From: Pelosinus propionicus DSM 13327
Lineage (GTDB): Bacteria > Bacillota > Negativicutes > DSM-13327
Assembly: GCF_900114615.1 (NCBI RefSeq)
Contig: NZ_FOTS01000024.1
Location: 1 to 64,000 of the forward strand
Reading direction: 5' to 3'
DNA length: 64,000 bases
In this document: positions 43,494 through 52,056 of the stretch, one piece after another
Position numbering within the stretch: position 1 is the stretch's first letter
Layout: the number at the start of each line of letters is the position of its first letter
Notes under the pieces: generated by a model
Databases searched by the model: none
Told to the model about the DNA's origin: nothing
The model's input: the letters and a program-made list of their open reading frames with translations, nothing else
Made by a program: the position numbers and the translations under genes

Positions 43494-44141
43494 TTATTTT
43501 GAGGATCTTGCCTTAGCAATCTCTTCTAAGAATTGTTTGGCAGTTGCAGTAATTGCAGCATAATCTCCAGTCTTAGCACCAGCTGTTAAGCTGCTGCCAG
43601 CACCAACTGCCACGCAGCCAGCCTTAATCCATTCTTGAACATTGCTGACACTAACTCCGCCAGTGGGCATGATCTGTGCCTGAGGCAAGGGACCTTTTAT
43701 GGCTTTAACCATTGCGGGACCAAAGAGTTCCCCTGGGAATAGCTTAACAATGTCGCATCCAGCTTCCATGCACTCAACAACTTCTTTTATCGTCATAGCT
43801 CCAGCCATCATTGGAATTTGATAACGATTGCACAAACGTACTGTTTCTTTATTCAGACATGGCGAAACTACATATTGCGCTCCGCTGAGAATGGAAATGC
43901 GAGCTGTTTCAGGATCAAGAACTGTCCCCGCCCCAATAATTAATTCCTCTGGAGCATAGGATTTTGCCAACTCTTCCATAATATGATGAGCATTTGGTAC
44001 CGTAAAAGTCATTTCGATAGCTTTCATACCGCCAGCCAAGCAAGCCTCTGATATCCTCTTAGCCTGATCTCCATTTTCAGCTCTTACCACTGCAACTAAA
44101 CCGGATTTACAAATTTGTTCAAGCACTTGTTGTTTACTCAT
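43494..44141 (-). CDS. eda: KDPG/KHG aldolase
   Basis: A 215-residue TIM-barrel class I aldolase: VVRAEN at the start, GAGTVLDPE, Schiff-base Lys in DIVKLFPGE and MPTGGV. It cleaves 2-keto-3-deoxy-6-phosphogluconate or 4-hydroxy-2-oxoglutarate to pyruvate plus an aldehyde. The ATG at 44141 follows AGGGGAA; a TTG two codons upstream is less likely. It diverges from an RpiR regulator across a 311-base AT-rich control region. Confidence 0.92.
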   Translation of the reverse strand: MSKQQVLEQICKSGLVAVVRAENGDQAKRISEACLAGGMKAIEMTFTVPNAHHIMEELAKSYAPEELIIGAGTVLDPETARISILSGAQYVVSPCLNKETVRLCNRYQIPMMAGAMTIKEVVECMEAGCDIVKLFPGELFGPAMVKAIKGPLPQAQIMPTGGVSVSNVQEWIKAGCVAVGAGSSLTAGAKTGDYAAITATAKQFLEEIAKARSSK

Positions 44142-44387
44142 AATCAATTCCCCTTTTTATTTGCAGCCATCAGCCAAAGCAGCTAGCCACTAGATTTACT
44201 TAGTCAGTAATCATGCAGAGTATTCATTTTCTAATTGATACTCTATTGTCATTTTTTTATTTTTTTTTGACACGATTTTATATTTTATATTTTATTCGAT
44301 TTACTGATAAATTACAATAAACTTTTGACATATTAATATCATTTTGCAGAAAATTTTAGATATTTTTTTGTCATTCATAGCTTAAGC

Positions 44388-44416
44388 TTGCCTAGTTTTT
44401 GCATTATTGTTATAAT
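44388..44416 (+). promoter_or_regulatory. Promoter of the rpiR gene
   Basis: TTGCCT (44388-44393), 17-base spacer and a perfect TATAAT (44411-44416). A TTGCAT...ATGCAA inverted repeat overlaps the -10 box and may be an operator. The rest of 44142-44387 is AT-rich and shows no gene. Confidence 0.65.
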
Positions 44417-44452
44417 GATGCAATAAATTAAATTGAATGTTGAGGAACCACT

Positions 44453-45313
44453 ATGCTTGGAACCAACCAGCCAACACTATGTCTACCCCTTTTGCGTAGC
44501 AGCTTTCAGAGTTTTACTAAATCTGAAAAGCGGGTTGCCAGTTTCATTATTGAACAACCACATGATATTATTCATATGACTATTTCTGATTTAGCGGAAG
44601 CTACAAAGACTGCTGAAGCAACCATTTCACGCTTCTGCCGTAAATTGGGATTTCATGGCCTGCAAAGTTTAAAAATTGCCTTAGCTAGTGAAATACTCAG
44701 CCCTTTGGAAACTACCTATCAGGAAGTACAACCTACTGATTCATTTGAAACGATGGGGATCAAAATATTTAACAGTATTTCAGAGGGTTTACAAGATACC
44801 TTGAAACTACTTGATTTTGATGCATTGCAAAAGGCTGTTGCCATTCTTGCTCATGCCCATAAGATTGATATTTATGGCTTTGGAATTTCAGCAGTGATTG
44901 CCTCTGATATCGAACATCGTTTCATACGTTTTGGCATACCAACAAAAGCCTATTCCGATTTACATATGCAGCTTATTTCAGCGTCCATTTTAGAACCAGA
45001 AGATGTAGTAATCGTCATATCGCACACTGGATCCAATACTGATCTGCTGAATTCGGTGGAAGTGGCAAAGCAAAGCGGGGCCCAAGTCATCGCAATTACC
45101 AGTCACTTAAAATCACCTCTTACGAAAAAAGCTGATCTCGTTCTGCACGGTGTAAGCCGGGAAGTGAATTACTCTTCAGAATCAATGACATCGCGGCTAA
45201 TTCATATGGCCATCGTAGACCTTTTATATATGGGCATGATATTTAAGAACCAGGATACATTCACCAATAATCTTAATAAACTGCGGCTGGCAATTGCTAA
45301 CCGTAAAACATAA
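44453..45313 (+). CDS. MurR/RpiR-family sugar-phosphate-responsive regulator
   Basis: Residues 1-80 are the RpiR helix-turn-helix (TISDLAEATKTAEATISRFCRKLGF). Residues 110-260 are a SIS sugar-phosphate-binding domain (IDIYGFGISAVIASDIEHR, VIVISHTGSNTDLLN). It probably senses a phosphorylated sugar acid and controls the divergent eda gene. GAGGAAC precedes the ATG; a terminator follows. Confidence 0.9.
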   Translation: MLGTNQPTLCLPLLRSSFQSFTKSEKRVASFIIEQPHDIIHMTISDLAEATKTAEATISRFCRKLGFHGLQSLKIALASEILSPLETTYQEVQPTDSFETMGIKIFNSISEGLQDTLKLLDFDALQKAVAILAHAHKIDIYGFGISAVIASDIEHRFIRFGIPTKAYSDLHMQLISASILEPEDVVIVISHTGSNTDLLNSVEVAKQSGAQVIAITSHLKSPLTKKADLVLHGVSREVNYSSESMTSRLIHMAIVDLLYMGMIFKNQDTFTNNLNKLRLAIANRKT

Positions 45314-45353
45314 TTTTTGCTGGTTCAACATGAAAAACACTCTGAACACCATC

Positions 45354-45401
45354 AAAGGAGCTGTCTCTCATACGTTTTTGTATTTGAGGCAGCTTCTTTT
45401 T
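45354..45401 (+). terminator. Terminator after rpiR
   Basis: AAAGGAGCTGTCTC and GAGGCAGCTTCTTTTT form an imperfect stem followed by T5 on the plus strand. The remaining 45402-45552 shows nothing further. Confidence 0.65.
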
Positions 45402-45552
45402 GCTATTGATAATAAATTTTTAAAAAAAGATCGAGTCCATTTCCTTATAAAAAGAAAGCCTAGATAACCTTAAATGATCATCCAGACTACTTTAGAAAAA
45501 TCGTTATTTTTATGAAAGGTATTGTGGTGTTTTTGATATACTTCCTCTTTTA

Positions 45553-46989
45553 TTATTTTGTTAGTAATATTTCCACAACTTCTTTAAGCGTATTCTGCTC
45601 ACCAACATTACCAGGAAAAATAACATAGGGTATCTGGGGAAATTTACTTTCTCCTCCTGTTTGCCATACAGGTATTCCAGGCCTTATCTGACCTAGGACG
45701 TTTGCTCGTTTTACTTTTAACGCCTTCGTTCCAATATCACTGGAAGTGATACCGCCCTTTGCAACCACAAAGCATGGAGTTATGTTCAGTCTGCCAACCA
45801 GAGACTGTACTGCATCTGATATTTTAACAGAACGTTCCAAGGCATCTTCCTTCGAATCATCTTCCAAGGTCAGCAATTTCCTTTTGGTGCAAACAACGAC
45901 TGTAACACCTTGGCTTAACAGATCTTGCTCCTGCTTTAAAACCGATGCGATTTCTTCTTGAAAACGATTTTCTTCAAGAACCAAATCAGAATTGAACTCG
46001 ATAAATCGTATTCCCTCGAGAGTTTTCAATTGCTCAACCTGATTATTTGTTTTTTGCGTATGAGAGCCAACTACAACGATTCCACCATTGCCGCCACCAC
46101 TGGTTATCATCTCTTGTCTTGTCAGAAGCGGTTTATCGGAAATAGCACCTAATTCTTTTATAAATCCAGCAGCGGTGCGAAACACAAAATATTTTCCTTG
46201 AGCAATTGCTCGGTAAAGCGCTACACAAAATATTTTTAGATCATAGGCGTCAATCGCATTAACAACTATTTTTCCAAAAGCTGTTATATTCATGAGTTTA
46301 GCAGTAATCTCATCAATTTTGAGTGCTCGCAGCTCATCAAGGGATATCGTTAATACTTCTTCTTTCTTATAGAACCCCTTTGATTTCTCTTCAATATATT
46401 CCGTCAAATCAGATGACTCATATCCGAATGTTTTATCGTTAGCAAACTCAGTTTCACCAGCCGGAACAAGCCAATCCCCATACTGCACATAATGAATATT
46501 ATCTAACGTAAAACGGCCACCTTCTCTAAAATACGGACAAATAATTTCACCATCAGCCTTTATCCTAGAATAGCACTCCAATTGCTCTTTTAAAATCGTT
46601 GTTTCTAAAGGATAATGACCCCTGAGAGTTGAATCACTACGGCTGACAATCAAATACTTCCACTGCTGCTCTTCGGCAACTTGAGCAATCGTTCTGCCGA
46701 TTTGTCGATGCACTTTTACAGTCTGTTCTTCGGTAAAGCCCCGGGAATTTGTTAAAATATAAAAAATCTTATTTTTTTCTTTAAATCCACGACTAATGCT
46801 TTCATAAGACCAATCTGTATATACTGAAATATCATGAACCGTCTGAATGCCAGTTGGGTCATCATCCAGTACAATTATTTTATGTGGATCATTCTTAATA
46901 GCCTGCTCTAAAAGCATCTGTACGTATTTTTCATCTACCGTGGGATATGATTTTAAAATAGCAGCACTACGCTTTTGCAATGATTTCAT
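45553..46989 (-). CDS. Four-carbon acid-sugar kinase family protein (DUF1537, OtnK/DtnK-like)
   Basis: A 478-residue kinase with the DUF1537 opening LDDDPTGIQTVHD, SRSDSTLRGHYP and the C-terminal nucleotide-binding region (KGGITSSDIG, WQTGGES, FPGNVG). Characterised members phosphorylate D-threonate or D-erythronate. The start at 46989 follows AGGATG; an ATG at 46998 one base past the BKACE stop is the alternative. Classic PdxA2 and OtnC partners are absent; here it accompanies a BKACE enzyme and a KbaY-like aldolase. Confidence 0.88.
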   Translation of the reverse strand: MKSLQKRSAAILKSYPTVDEKYVQMLLEQAIKNDPHKIIVLDDDPTGIQTVHDISVYTDWSYESISRGFKEKNKIFYILTNSRGFTEEQTVKVHRQIGRTIAQVAEEQQWKYLIVSRSDSTLRGHYPLETTILKEQLECYSRIKADGEIICPYFREGGRFTLDNIHYVQYGDWLVPAGETEFANDKTFGYESSDLTEYIEEKSKGFYKKEEVLTISLDELRALKIDEITAKLMNITAFGKIVVNAIDAYDLKIFCVALYRAIAQGKYFVFRTAAGFIKELGAISDKPLLTRQEMITSGGGNGGIVVVGSHTQKTNNQVEQLKTLEGIRFIEFNSDLVLEENRFQEEIASVLKQEQDLLSQGVTVVVCTKRKLLTLEDDSKEDALERSVKISDAVQSLVGRLNITPCFVVAKGGITSSDIGTKALKVKRANVLGQIRPGIPVWQTGGESKFPQIPYVIFPGNVGEQNTLKEVVEILLTK

Positions 46990-46999
46990 CTTCAACATC

Positions 47000-47806
47000 C
47001 TATCTATTTATTGATATATGAAATTGTTGTCTTGCCTCATCCGGACTCATCGGTTCTTTATCCATGGCTCTCAGCAATCGCACCGTCTTTTCTACCAAAG
47101 GAAGATTGGTATCTACCATCGTATTCACATCCAAATAATTGCTGTCTTCAAAACCAATTCGTACGGTACTGGCCCCCATTCCAAGAGCTGCGGCGATAAT
47201 GGAAAAATTCCTCCTATTTGCATGAGTAATTCCCCAAAGAGCCCCGAGCGGAATCATCTGAATCATTGCGGCTAAGGCCTCTGGTGTTGCAGGAGCTTCG
47301 CCTTTATGCCCTAAAACAATACTAAATAGTACAGGACTACAAAAATCATATTGTTCCATAAGTTCTTTCATCGCATAAATATGACCAATTTCAAACACTT
47401 CTACTTCCGGTGTTTTCTTCATCTTCAATAATTCGCGAATACAATATTCTACATCATCAATGGGATTGCAATATACAGCCTTACCCAAATTAGTGGAACC
47501 AACATTCAAGGAACAGGCTTCTACTAGATTTGAATATACAGGAACACAACGTTCCTTAATAGAAAGGTTGGAAACGCCGCCTGTTGACACTTCAATGATA
47601 ATATCGGAATCCCTTCGAATTAGGCGCAATGTTTCTTCCAAAAGACTCATGTCGGTAGTCAGATTCCCATGAGTATCACGTACGTGCAAATGCACCATAG
47701 CAGCCCCTGCCTTCCAACAGTTTAAAACATCTTCAGCTATTTTGTCTGGAACGATTCTTTTATCTGTAGCAGCTACGGGAGCAACTGAAATCATTACTTT
47801 ATTCAT
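47000..47806 (-). CDS. BKACE (DUF849) beta-keto acid cleavage enzyme
   Basis: A 268-residue zinc TIM-barrel protein with HLHVRDTHGNLT, EVSTGG and the E/H-bearing FEIGH and ITHANRR regions. BKACE proteins condense a beta-keto acid with acetyl-CoA to give acetoacetate and a new acyl-CoA. Which beta-keto acid is used here is unknown. AGGAGGT precedes the ATG; the stop lies next to the kinase start, so they are coupled. Confidence 0.9.
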   Translation of the reverse strand: MNKVMISVAPVAATDKRIVPDKIAEDVLNCWKAGAAMVHLHVRDTHGNLTTDMSLLEETLRLIRRDSDIIIEVSTGGVSNLSIKERCVPVYSNLVEACSLNVGSTNLGKAVYCNPIDDVEYCIRELLKMKKTPEVEVFEIGHIYAMKELMEQYDFCSPVLFSIVLGHKGEAPATPEALAAMIQMIPLGALWGITHANRRNFSIIAAALGMGASTVRIGFEDSNYLDVNTMVDTNLPLVEKTVRLLRAMDKEPMSPDEARQQFHISINR

Positions 47807-47849
47807 TTTTTACCTCCTATAACAAAGCCTGCATCAGTAATGCCTGATC

Positions 47850-48689
47850 TCATCGCTGATCAAAAAATGATATGTATTTTCTAACAATATCTTTTACATA
47901 ACGAACCTGATACAAGGACAATTCCGAGAAATGCGGCTGTTGATCGGCTAAAAGTTCCTTTGTCTTATCAACAGCATAAACGGAGATTTCCGTATTGACA
48001 TTGATTTTAGCAATACCTTTGGCAATGCAGCATAAAATATCTTTCTCAGACAGACCCGAACCGCCATGCAGTACCAGCGGTATTGCTAGCAGCTTATTAA
48101 TAGCCTCCAATATATCAATGCGTATATTAGGTTCCGCCTTATACAGTCCATGCACGGTTCCGATCGAAATGGCCAATGCATCAACATGTGTCATGTCAAC
48201 AAACTGCTCCGCTAGAGCTGGATCAGTATAGGCTTCTACATCGGTTGCCGCTCCTTCGTGTGATCGTTCTCCGGCCGCCAAGCATCCCAACTCGCCTTCT
48301 ACTGATACACCGCAAGCATGGGCTATGTCACAGACCAGTTTTGTATTGTTTACGTTTTCGTCAAAGGGCAGTGCCGATCCATCATACATGACCGAACCAA
48401 AACCGGCACGAATGGCACGAAAGACCGTATCTAGATCACTGCAATGATCCAAATGGAGACAAACTGGTAGATCGCTCCTCTCTCCAAGACTTTTAGCAAT
48501 GGCACATGCGGTTTCTAATGACATATTCTTCAGATACTTAGCACCAAAAGCCAGAATTACTGGTGTTTTTGTCTCACATCCTGCGTCAATGATCCCCTTA
48601 AACGTTTCATAATTGTATCCATTAAATGAGCCTACAGCATAATGATTGATATAGGCTTCATTAAGGATGTCTTTAAAATTTACCAACAT
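47850..48689 (-). CDS. Class II fructose-bisphosphate/tagatose-bisphosphate-type aldolase
   Basis: A 279-residue zinc aldolase: HLDHCSD (catalytic Asp and zinc His), GSVMYDGSALPF, a zinc His in SIGTVHGLY and HGGSGLSE, with INVNTE near the C terminus. The family cleaves ketose bisphosphates or related phospho-sugars to DHAP plus an aldehyde. In this operon it may split the phosphorylated product of the DUF1537 kinase; the true substrate is inferred only. Confidence 0.9.
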   Translation of the reverse strand: MLVNFKDILNEAYINHYAVGSFNGYNYETFKGIIDAGCETKTPVILAFGAKYLKNMSLETACAIAKSLGERSDLPVCLHLDHCSDLDTVFRAIRAGFGSVMYDGSALPFDENVNNTKLVCDIAHACGVSVEGELGCLAAGERSHEGAATDVEAYTDPALAEQFVDMTHVDALAISIGTVHGLYKAEPNIRIDILEAINKLLAIPLVLHGGSGLSEKDILCCIAKGIAKINVNTEISVYAVDKTKELLADQQPHFSELSLYQVRYVKDIVRKYISFFDQR

Positions 48690-48766
48690 GATGAATGCCC
48701 CTTAGTTTATGCAATATTGGAGCAAACACGTTCAACGAAGATCGAATTAACAATCTGCGGCATGAT

Positions 48767-49483
48767 CTAAGAGTTTACTTTTTCCCAATATTGATAATGA
48801 TTTTCTACTACTTTGTTGATTTCATTCTTATTTTTTTCCTTTAATACCCGCAACATTTCCTTATGCATCAACAAAAACTGCTCTGTTGCATCTTCGGTTA
48901 AAAACTTTTCTATAGCTTTCATTCTTGATGTTCTAGTAATCTGATCTACATAAAAGCAGATCCCTTCCAATAATGCATTTTGGGTGATGTCTACCAATAC
49001 CATGTGAAAGGCGATATCTGCTTCAAATATATCTTTTGCTTTTACATTGAAAGTTGTAATCTTTGTTTCCAGATCTTTCATGGCCTGCTCAACTTTATAT
49101 AAGGATTCTGAATCCAACTTTTCTATCACCAATTGGAGTATCCCCACATCAATAATTTTGCGCAGTTCTACTATTTGGTTTGCAGAATCCTTTTGCAATA
49201 TAATTCCATATAAAACAGGAAACAACATTTTACTGTCATAATCCTGCGTTACAAAAGTTCCCTCAGCACGTTTGATATTAATAACACCATATGCTCCTAA
49301 TATCTTGATTGCCTCACGAACAGAATTTCTGCCAACCCCCATGGATGCACATAGTTCATTCTCTGTCGGAATCTTATCTCCCGGTTTTAGCTCCCCGTTA
49401 ATAATAGCATTTGTAATATTATCAACAATCTGCTCAACAACAGATTTGCCACCTATCTCTTTTAAAAAAGTTTCATGTGCCAT
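48767..49483 (-). CDS. GntR/FadR-family transcriptional regulator
   Basis: A 238-residue protein with an N-terminal GntR winged helix (IINGELKPGDKIPTENELCASMGVGRNSVREAIKIL) in two parts and a C-terminal FCD domain that binds small carboxylates through metal. It lies in the middle of the catabolic cluster. AGGAGG precedes the ATG. A GTAT...ATAC sequence at 49516-49528 may be its own operator, similar to the palindrome ahead of the racemase-like gene. Confidence 0.9.
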   Translation of the reverse strand: MAHETFLKEIGGKSVVEQIVDNITNAIINGELKPGDKIPTENELCASMGVGRNSVREAIKILGAYGVINIKRAEGTFVTQDYDSKMLFPVLYGIILQKDSANQIVELRKIIDVGILQLVIEKLDSESLYKVEQAMKDLETKITTFNVKAKDIFEADIAFHMVLVDITQNALLEGICFYVDQITRTSRMKAIEKFLTEDATEQFLLMHKEMLRVLKEKNKNEINKVVENHYQYWEKVNS

Positions 49484-49604
49484 ACTGAACCTCCTGATGT
49501 ATTTTTGCTTTTTCAGTATACATCATACGTAGGTTCAAGACAATCATAGACATGATTTGCTAAAGTACTTTCTTAAAAGCGATCAACTGCCATTCAGCGA
49601 TTTT

Positions 49605-50012
49605 TTATAAATTAGCCGCAGCAGCAGCGACTTTGGCAGCAATTTCTCCATCTTCTTTCAGTCCGCCGATACCAACTGCACCGATGATCTGCTGTTGGCC
49701 ATTATAGATCGGCACACCACCAGGCATCCCCACAAATTTATCATCAGCAAAATACGATATATTTAGATTTTCCTGCTGCAACCGCTTCAGAAAATCAGCT
49801 GTACTTACTCCCATTCTTGCAGCAGTATACGCTTTATTAGGTGTAAGGTTAATTGTCAACAATTTGGCCCCATCCTGCTTATTGAACAAAACTAAAAATC
49901 CATCCTTATCACAAATCGCTACACTAAATGGTTTCATCCCATATTCTTGCGCTACGATATCTTCAGCATAACTTCCTATTTTTTTTGCCAATTCCAAGGT
50001 AATATTATCCAA
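49605..50012 (-). CDS. GlcG/HbpS-family protein
   Basis: A small alpha/beta protein (about 135 residues) with the family's MGVSTADFL, GGVPIYNG and GAVGIGG patterns. Members bind haem or corrinoids, or have cofactor-related roles in diol and glycolate catabolism. I propose a TTG start at 50012, nine bases after AAAGGGA, which gives the usual length. The frame remains open back to 50078 inside the BASS gene. Confidence 0.78.
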   Translation of the reverse strand: MDNITLELAKKIGSYAEDIVAQEYGMKPFSVAICDKDGFLVLFNKQDGAKLLTINLTPNKAYTAARMGVSTADFLKRLQQENLNISYFADDKFVGMPGGVPIYNGQQQIIGAVGIGGLKEDGEIAAKVAAAAANL

Positions 50013-50052
50013 TCCAATCAGTCCCTTTCTATTTTGCAGCTTATATATCAAA

Positions 50053-51018
50053 TTACGCTTTGAACAGATTTTCTGCATCTGCTGCTTCTTTTTCTTCTTT
50101 TTCTCGCCAATAATTTGCCAATGTTGGACCAGTAAGATTGTGTATCAGATTAAATATAGCAGCTGGTATGAATGCTAATGGAGCAAGATGTGCTAATGCT
50201 AATGCCATCGCCAGCCCACCGTTTTCCATGCCGATTTCAAAACAAAGAGCCTTGGCCTTAAAATGAGGCATCCCTACACCACGAGCAGCCCAATACCCTG
50301 TTGTAAGACCGAGTATATTGTGCAGGGCTACGGCTACAAAAGCAATCAAAGCAACATTTGCCAGCGAACCCGCACTGAGGGCAAACCCTGAGCTAGTCGT
50401 AACAAAAATGGCGATGACGGAAACAATTGGGATAATCGGCATGATCTTATCAACAAAATCAGAAGCAAACGCCCGAATCACAGCTCCTAAAAATACGGGT
50501 ATCAGAACAATTTTTAATATATCCATTAAAATAGCTTGCGCATCAACTGGAACTATCGTACCAACTAAAAAAACAAACATAAATGGTGTAATAAACGGCG
50601 CAATAATTGTATTAATTGAAGAAACCGTTATCGAAAGCGCTGTATCCCCTTTAGCCAAAAAAGTCATAACATTACTGGCCACTCCGCTCGGGCAGCATCC
50701 TACTAATATGAGCCCCGCAGCCAAGACTGGCGGTAAATCAAGCACTTTCGTCAATGCCAATGCAATAAATGGCATGATCATATAGCGCAAAACAATACCC
50801 CAGAATACATCTTTAGGCCGCGAAAGAACCAGTTTAAAGTCGCCTGCTGATACAGTAAGGCCCATACTCAACATAACAGCCATAATACAATATGGGACAT
50901 ATTTTGATAATGGCTTAAATGGATCAGGATTAAAATATGCTGCAACTACACCCAAAATAATCCATAAAGAAAAATATTTTGTGATAAATTTTACGATTTC
51001 TCCTAATTTTTCTAACAT
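50053..51018 (-). CDS. BASS-family (bile acid:sodium symporter) carboxylate transporter
   Basis: A 321-residue membrane protein with about ten helices and BASS landmarks: GCCPSGVASNVMTFLAKGD (the sodium-site crossover) and FEIGMENGGLAMALA. BASS proteins import organic acids such as pantoate, pyruvate or sulfonated compounds with sodium. It is the only transporter in the cluster and so likely imports its substrate. AAGGAGCG precedes the ATG. A hairpin at 51080-51099 lies in the gap upstream. Confidence 0.9.
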   Translation of the reverse strand: MLEKLGEIVKFITKYFSLWIILGVVAAYFNPDPFKPLSKYVPYCIMAVMLSMGLTVSAGDFKLVLSRPKDVFWGIVLRYMIMPFIALALTKVLDLPPVLAAGLILVGCCPSGVASNVMTFLAKGDTALSITVSSINTIIAPFITPFMFVFLVGTIVPVDAQAILMDILKIVLIPVFLGAVIRAFASDFVDKIMPIIPIVSVIAIFVTTSSGFALSAGSLANVALIAFVAVALHNILGLTTGYWAARGVGMPHFKAKALCFEIGMENGGLAMALALAHLAPLAFIPAAIFNLIHNLTGPTLANYWREKEEKEAADAENLFKA

Positions 51019-51153
51019 TTTCTTCGCTCCTTCTCGATTTAATGCAAAACTTTTATCATCAATAACCAGAAATCCGTCCCCGTCTATTCATGTAGACGGC
51101 CTTTCTTTTTTGGATAAATTCATTGTAAGAAGCTGACTAGAGGAATGTAAAAG

Positions 51154-51831
51154 CTATTGTTGGATCAAACCGTGTTTTTCCAAAGCGCATTTAAGTGCCA
51201 CCGCACCGAATCTTGGGCTGGACAAAACCAATTTCCCAGTTTTGTGATGAATATATTCTTCACAATATGCCATAGAACCTTGGGCAAACAATATTACATC
51301 AACTTTGTCACGAATTTCTCCAGCATATTGGGACATCAATTCTTTGAATTGTTCTTGATCAAGTCCAAAACCTCCGTCAACCAAAACATCAACTAATTCT
51401 ACACGCTTATTCATCTCTCGTGCTACCCGCATTATGGTATTCTTCGTTGGGATCAATGTTGTCGGCAGAGTAGCCATGACACCGATACGCATACCTTGCC
51501 TTACCGCCTCTCGACACATTTCCTCATCAATACGCAGGATTGGAATACCAGTAAACCTAGCAACATCCTGAGCGGAATCAGCTACCTCACCTACTGATGA
51601 ACAAATATTAAGAATAGCATCAGCACCATCACTTACAGCTTTCATATACATGCCGACAAGTCTAGCCGCTGGAGGAGCTGTAACATATCCAGCATCTCTC
51701 ACCTCTGCAAGAATCGACGGATCCTGATTACTGATAAATTCAGTATCTTTGGGAAGTGATTGGCGAACTTCTTTTTCCACCAGCTCAATCAATTCTGGTG
51801 TAGTACTCGTATAAATCAAAGCTACTTTCAT
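51154..51831 (-). CDS. Asp/Glu/hydantoin racemase-family protein
   Basis: A 225-residue protein of the racemase/maleate isomerase/arylmalonate decarboxylase superfamily. One half-site Cys is in NICSSVGE (near residue 80); the second position carries FAQGSMAYCEE (near 180). It could racemise, isomerise or decarboxylate a small carboxylate. It is the first gene of the run leading to the BASS transporter, with a palindromic operator directly upstream. AAGGGGG precedes the ATG. Confidence 0.82.
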   Translation of the reverse strand: MKVALIYTSTTPELIELVEKEVRQSLPKDTEFISNQDPSILAEVRDAGYVTAPPAARLVGMYMKAVSDGADAILNICSSVGEVADSAQDVARFTGIPILRIDEEMCREAVRQGMRIGVMATLPTTLIPTKNTIMRVAREMNKRVELVDVLVDGGFGLDQEQFKELMSQYAGEIRDKVDVILFAQGSMAYCEEYIHHKTGKLVLSSPRFGAVALKCALEKHGLIQQ

Positions 51832-51850
51832 TTAAAATCCCCCTTTATTT

Positions 51851-51871
51851 GTAGTATGTACTACATACTAC
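51851..51871 (-). promoter_or_regulatory. Perfect palindrome ahead of the racemase-like gene
   Basis: GTAGTATGTA, a central C and TACATACTAC form a perfect odd palindrome 20 bases upstream of the start codon, where a repressor would block transcription. The cluster's GntR protein is the natural candidate. Confidence 0.6.
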
Positions 51872-52056
51872 GTCCTACGTTTAGTCGCAATCATATTATT
51901 ACATATTATTACATATTTTTATTTAATTGTAAATATGAATTATTTAAAATATTACAACTATTAAGCAAATAATTAATTCCTGCAAGTTCTCTTAATCGAG
52001 TTCTTACAGGAATTGATTACCATCGGCAGTGGCAGAGCAAGCCTACAGAGCTATTC

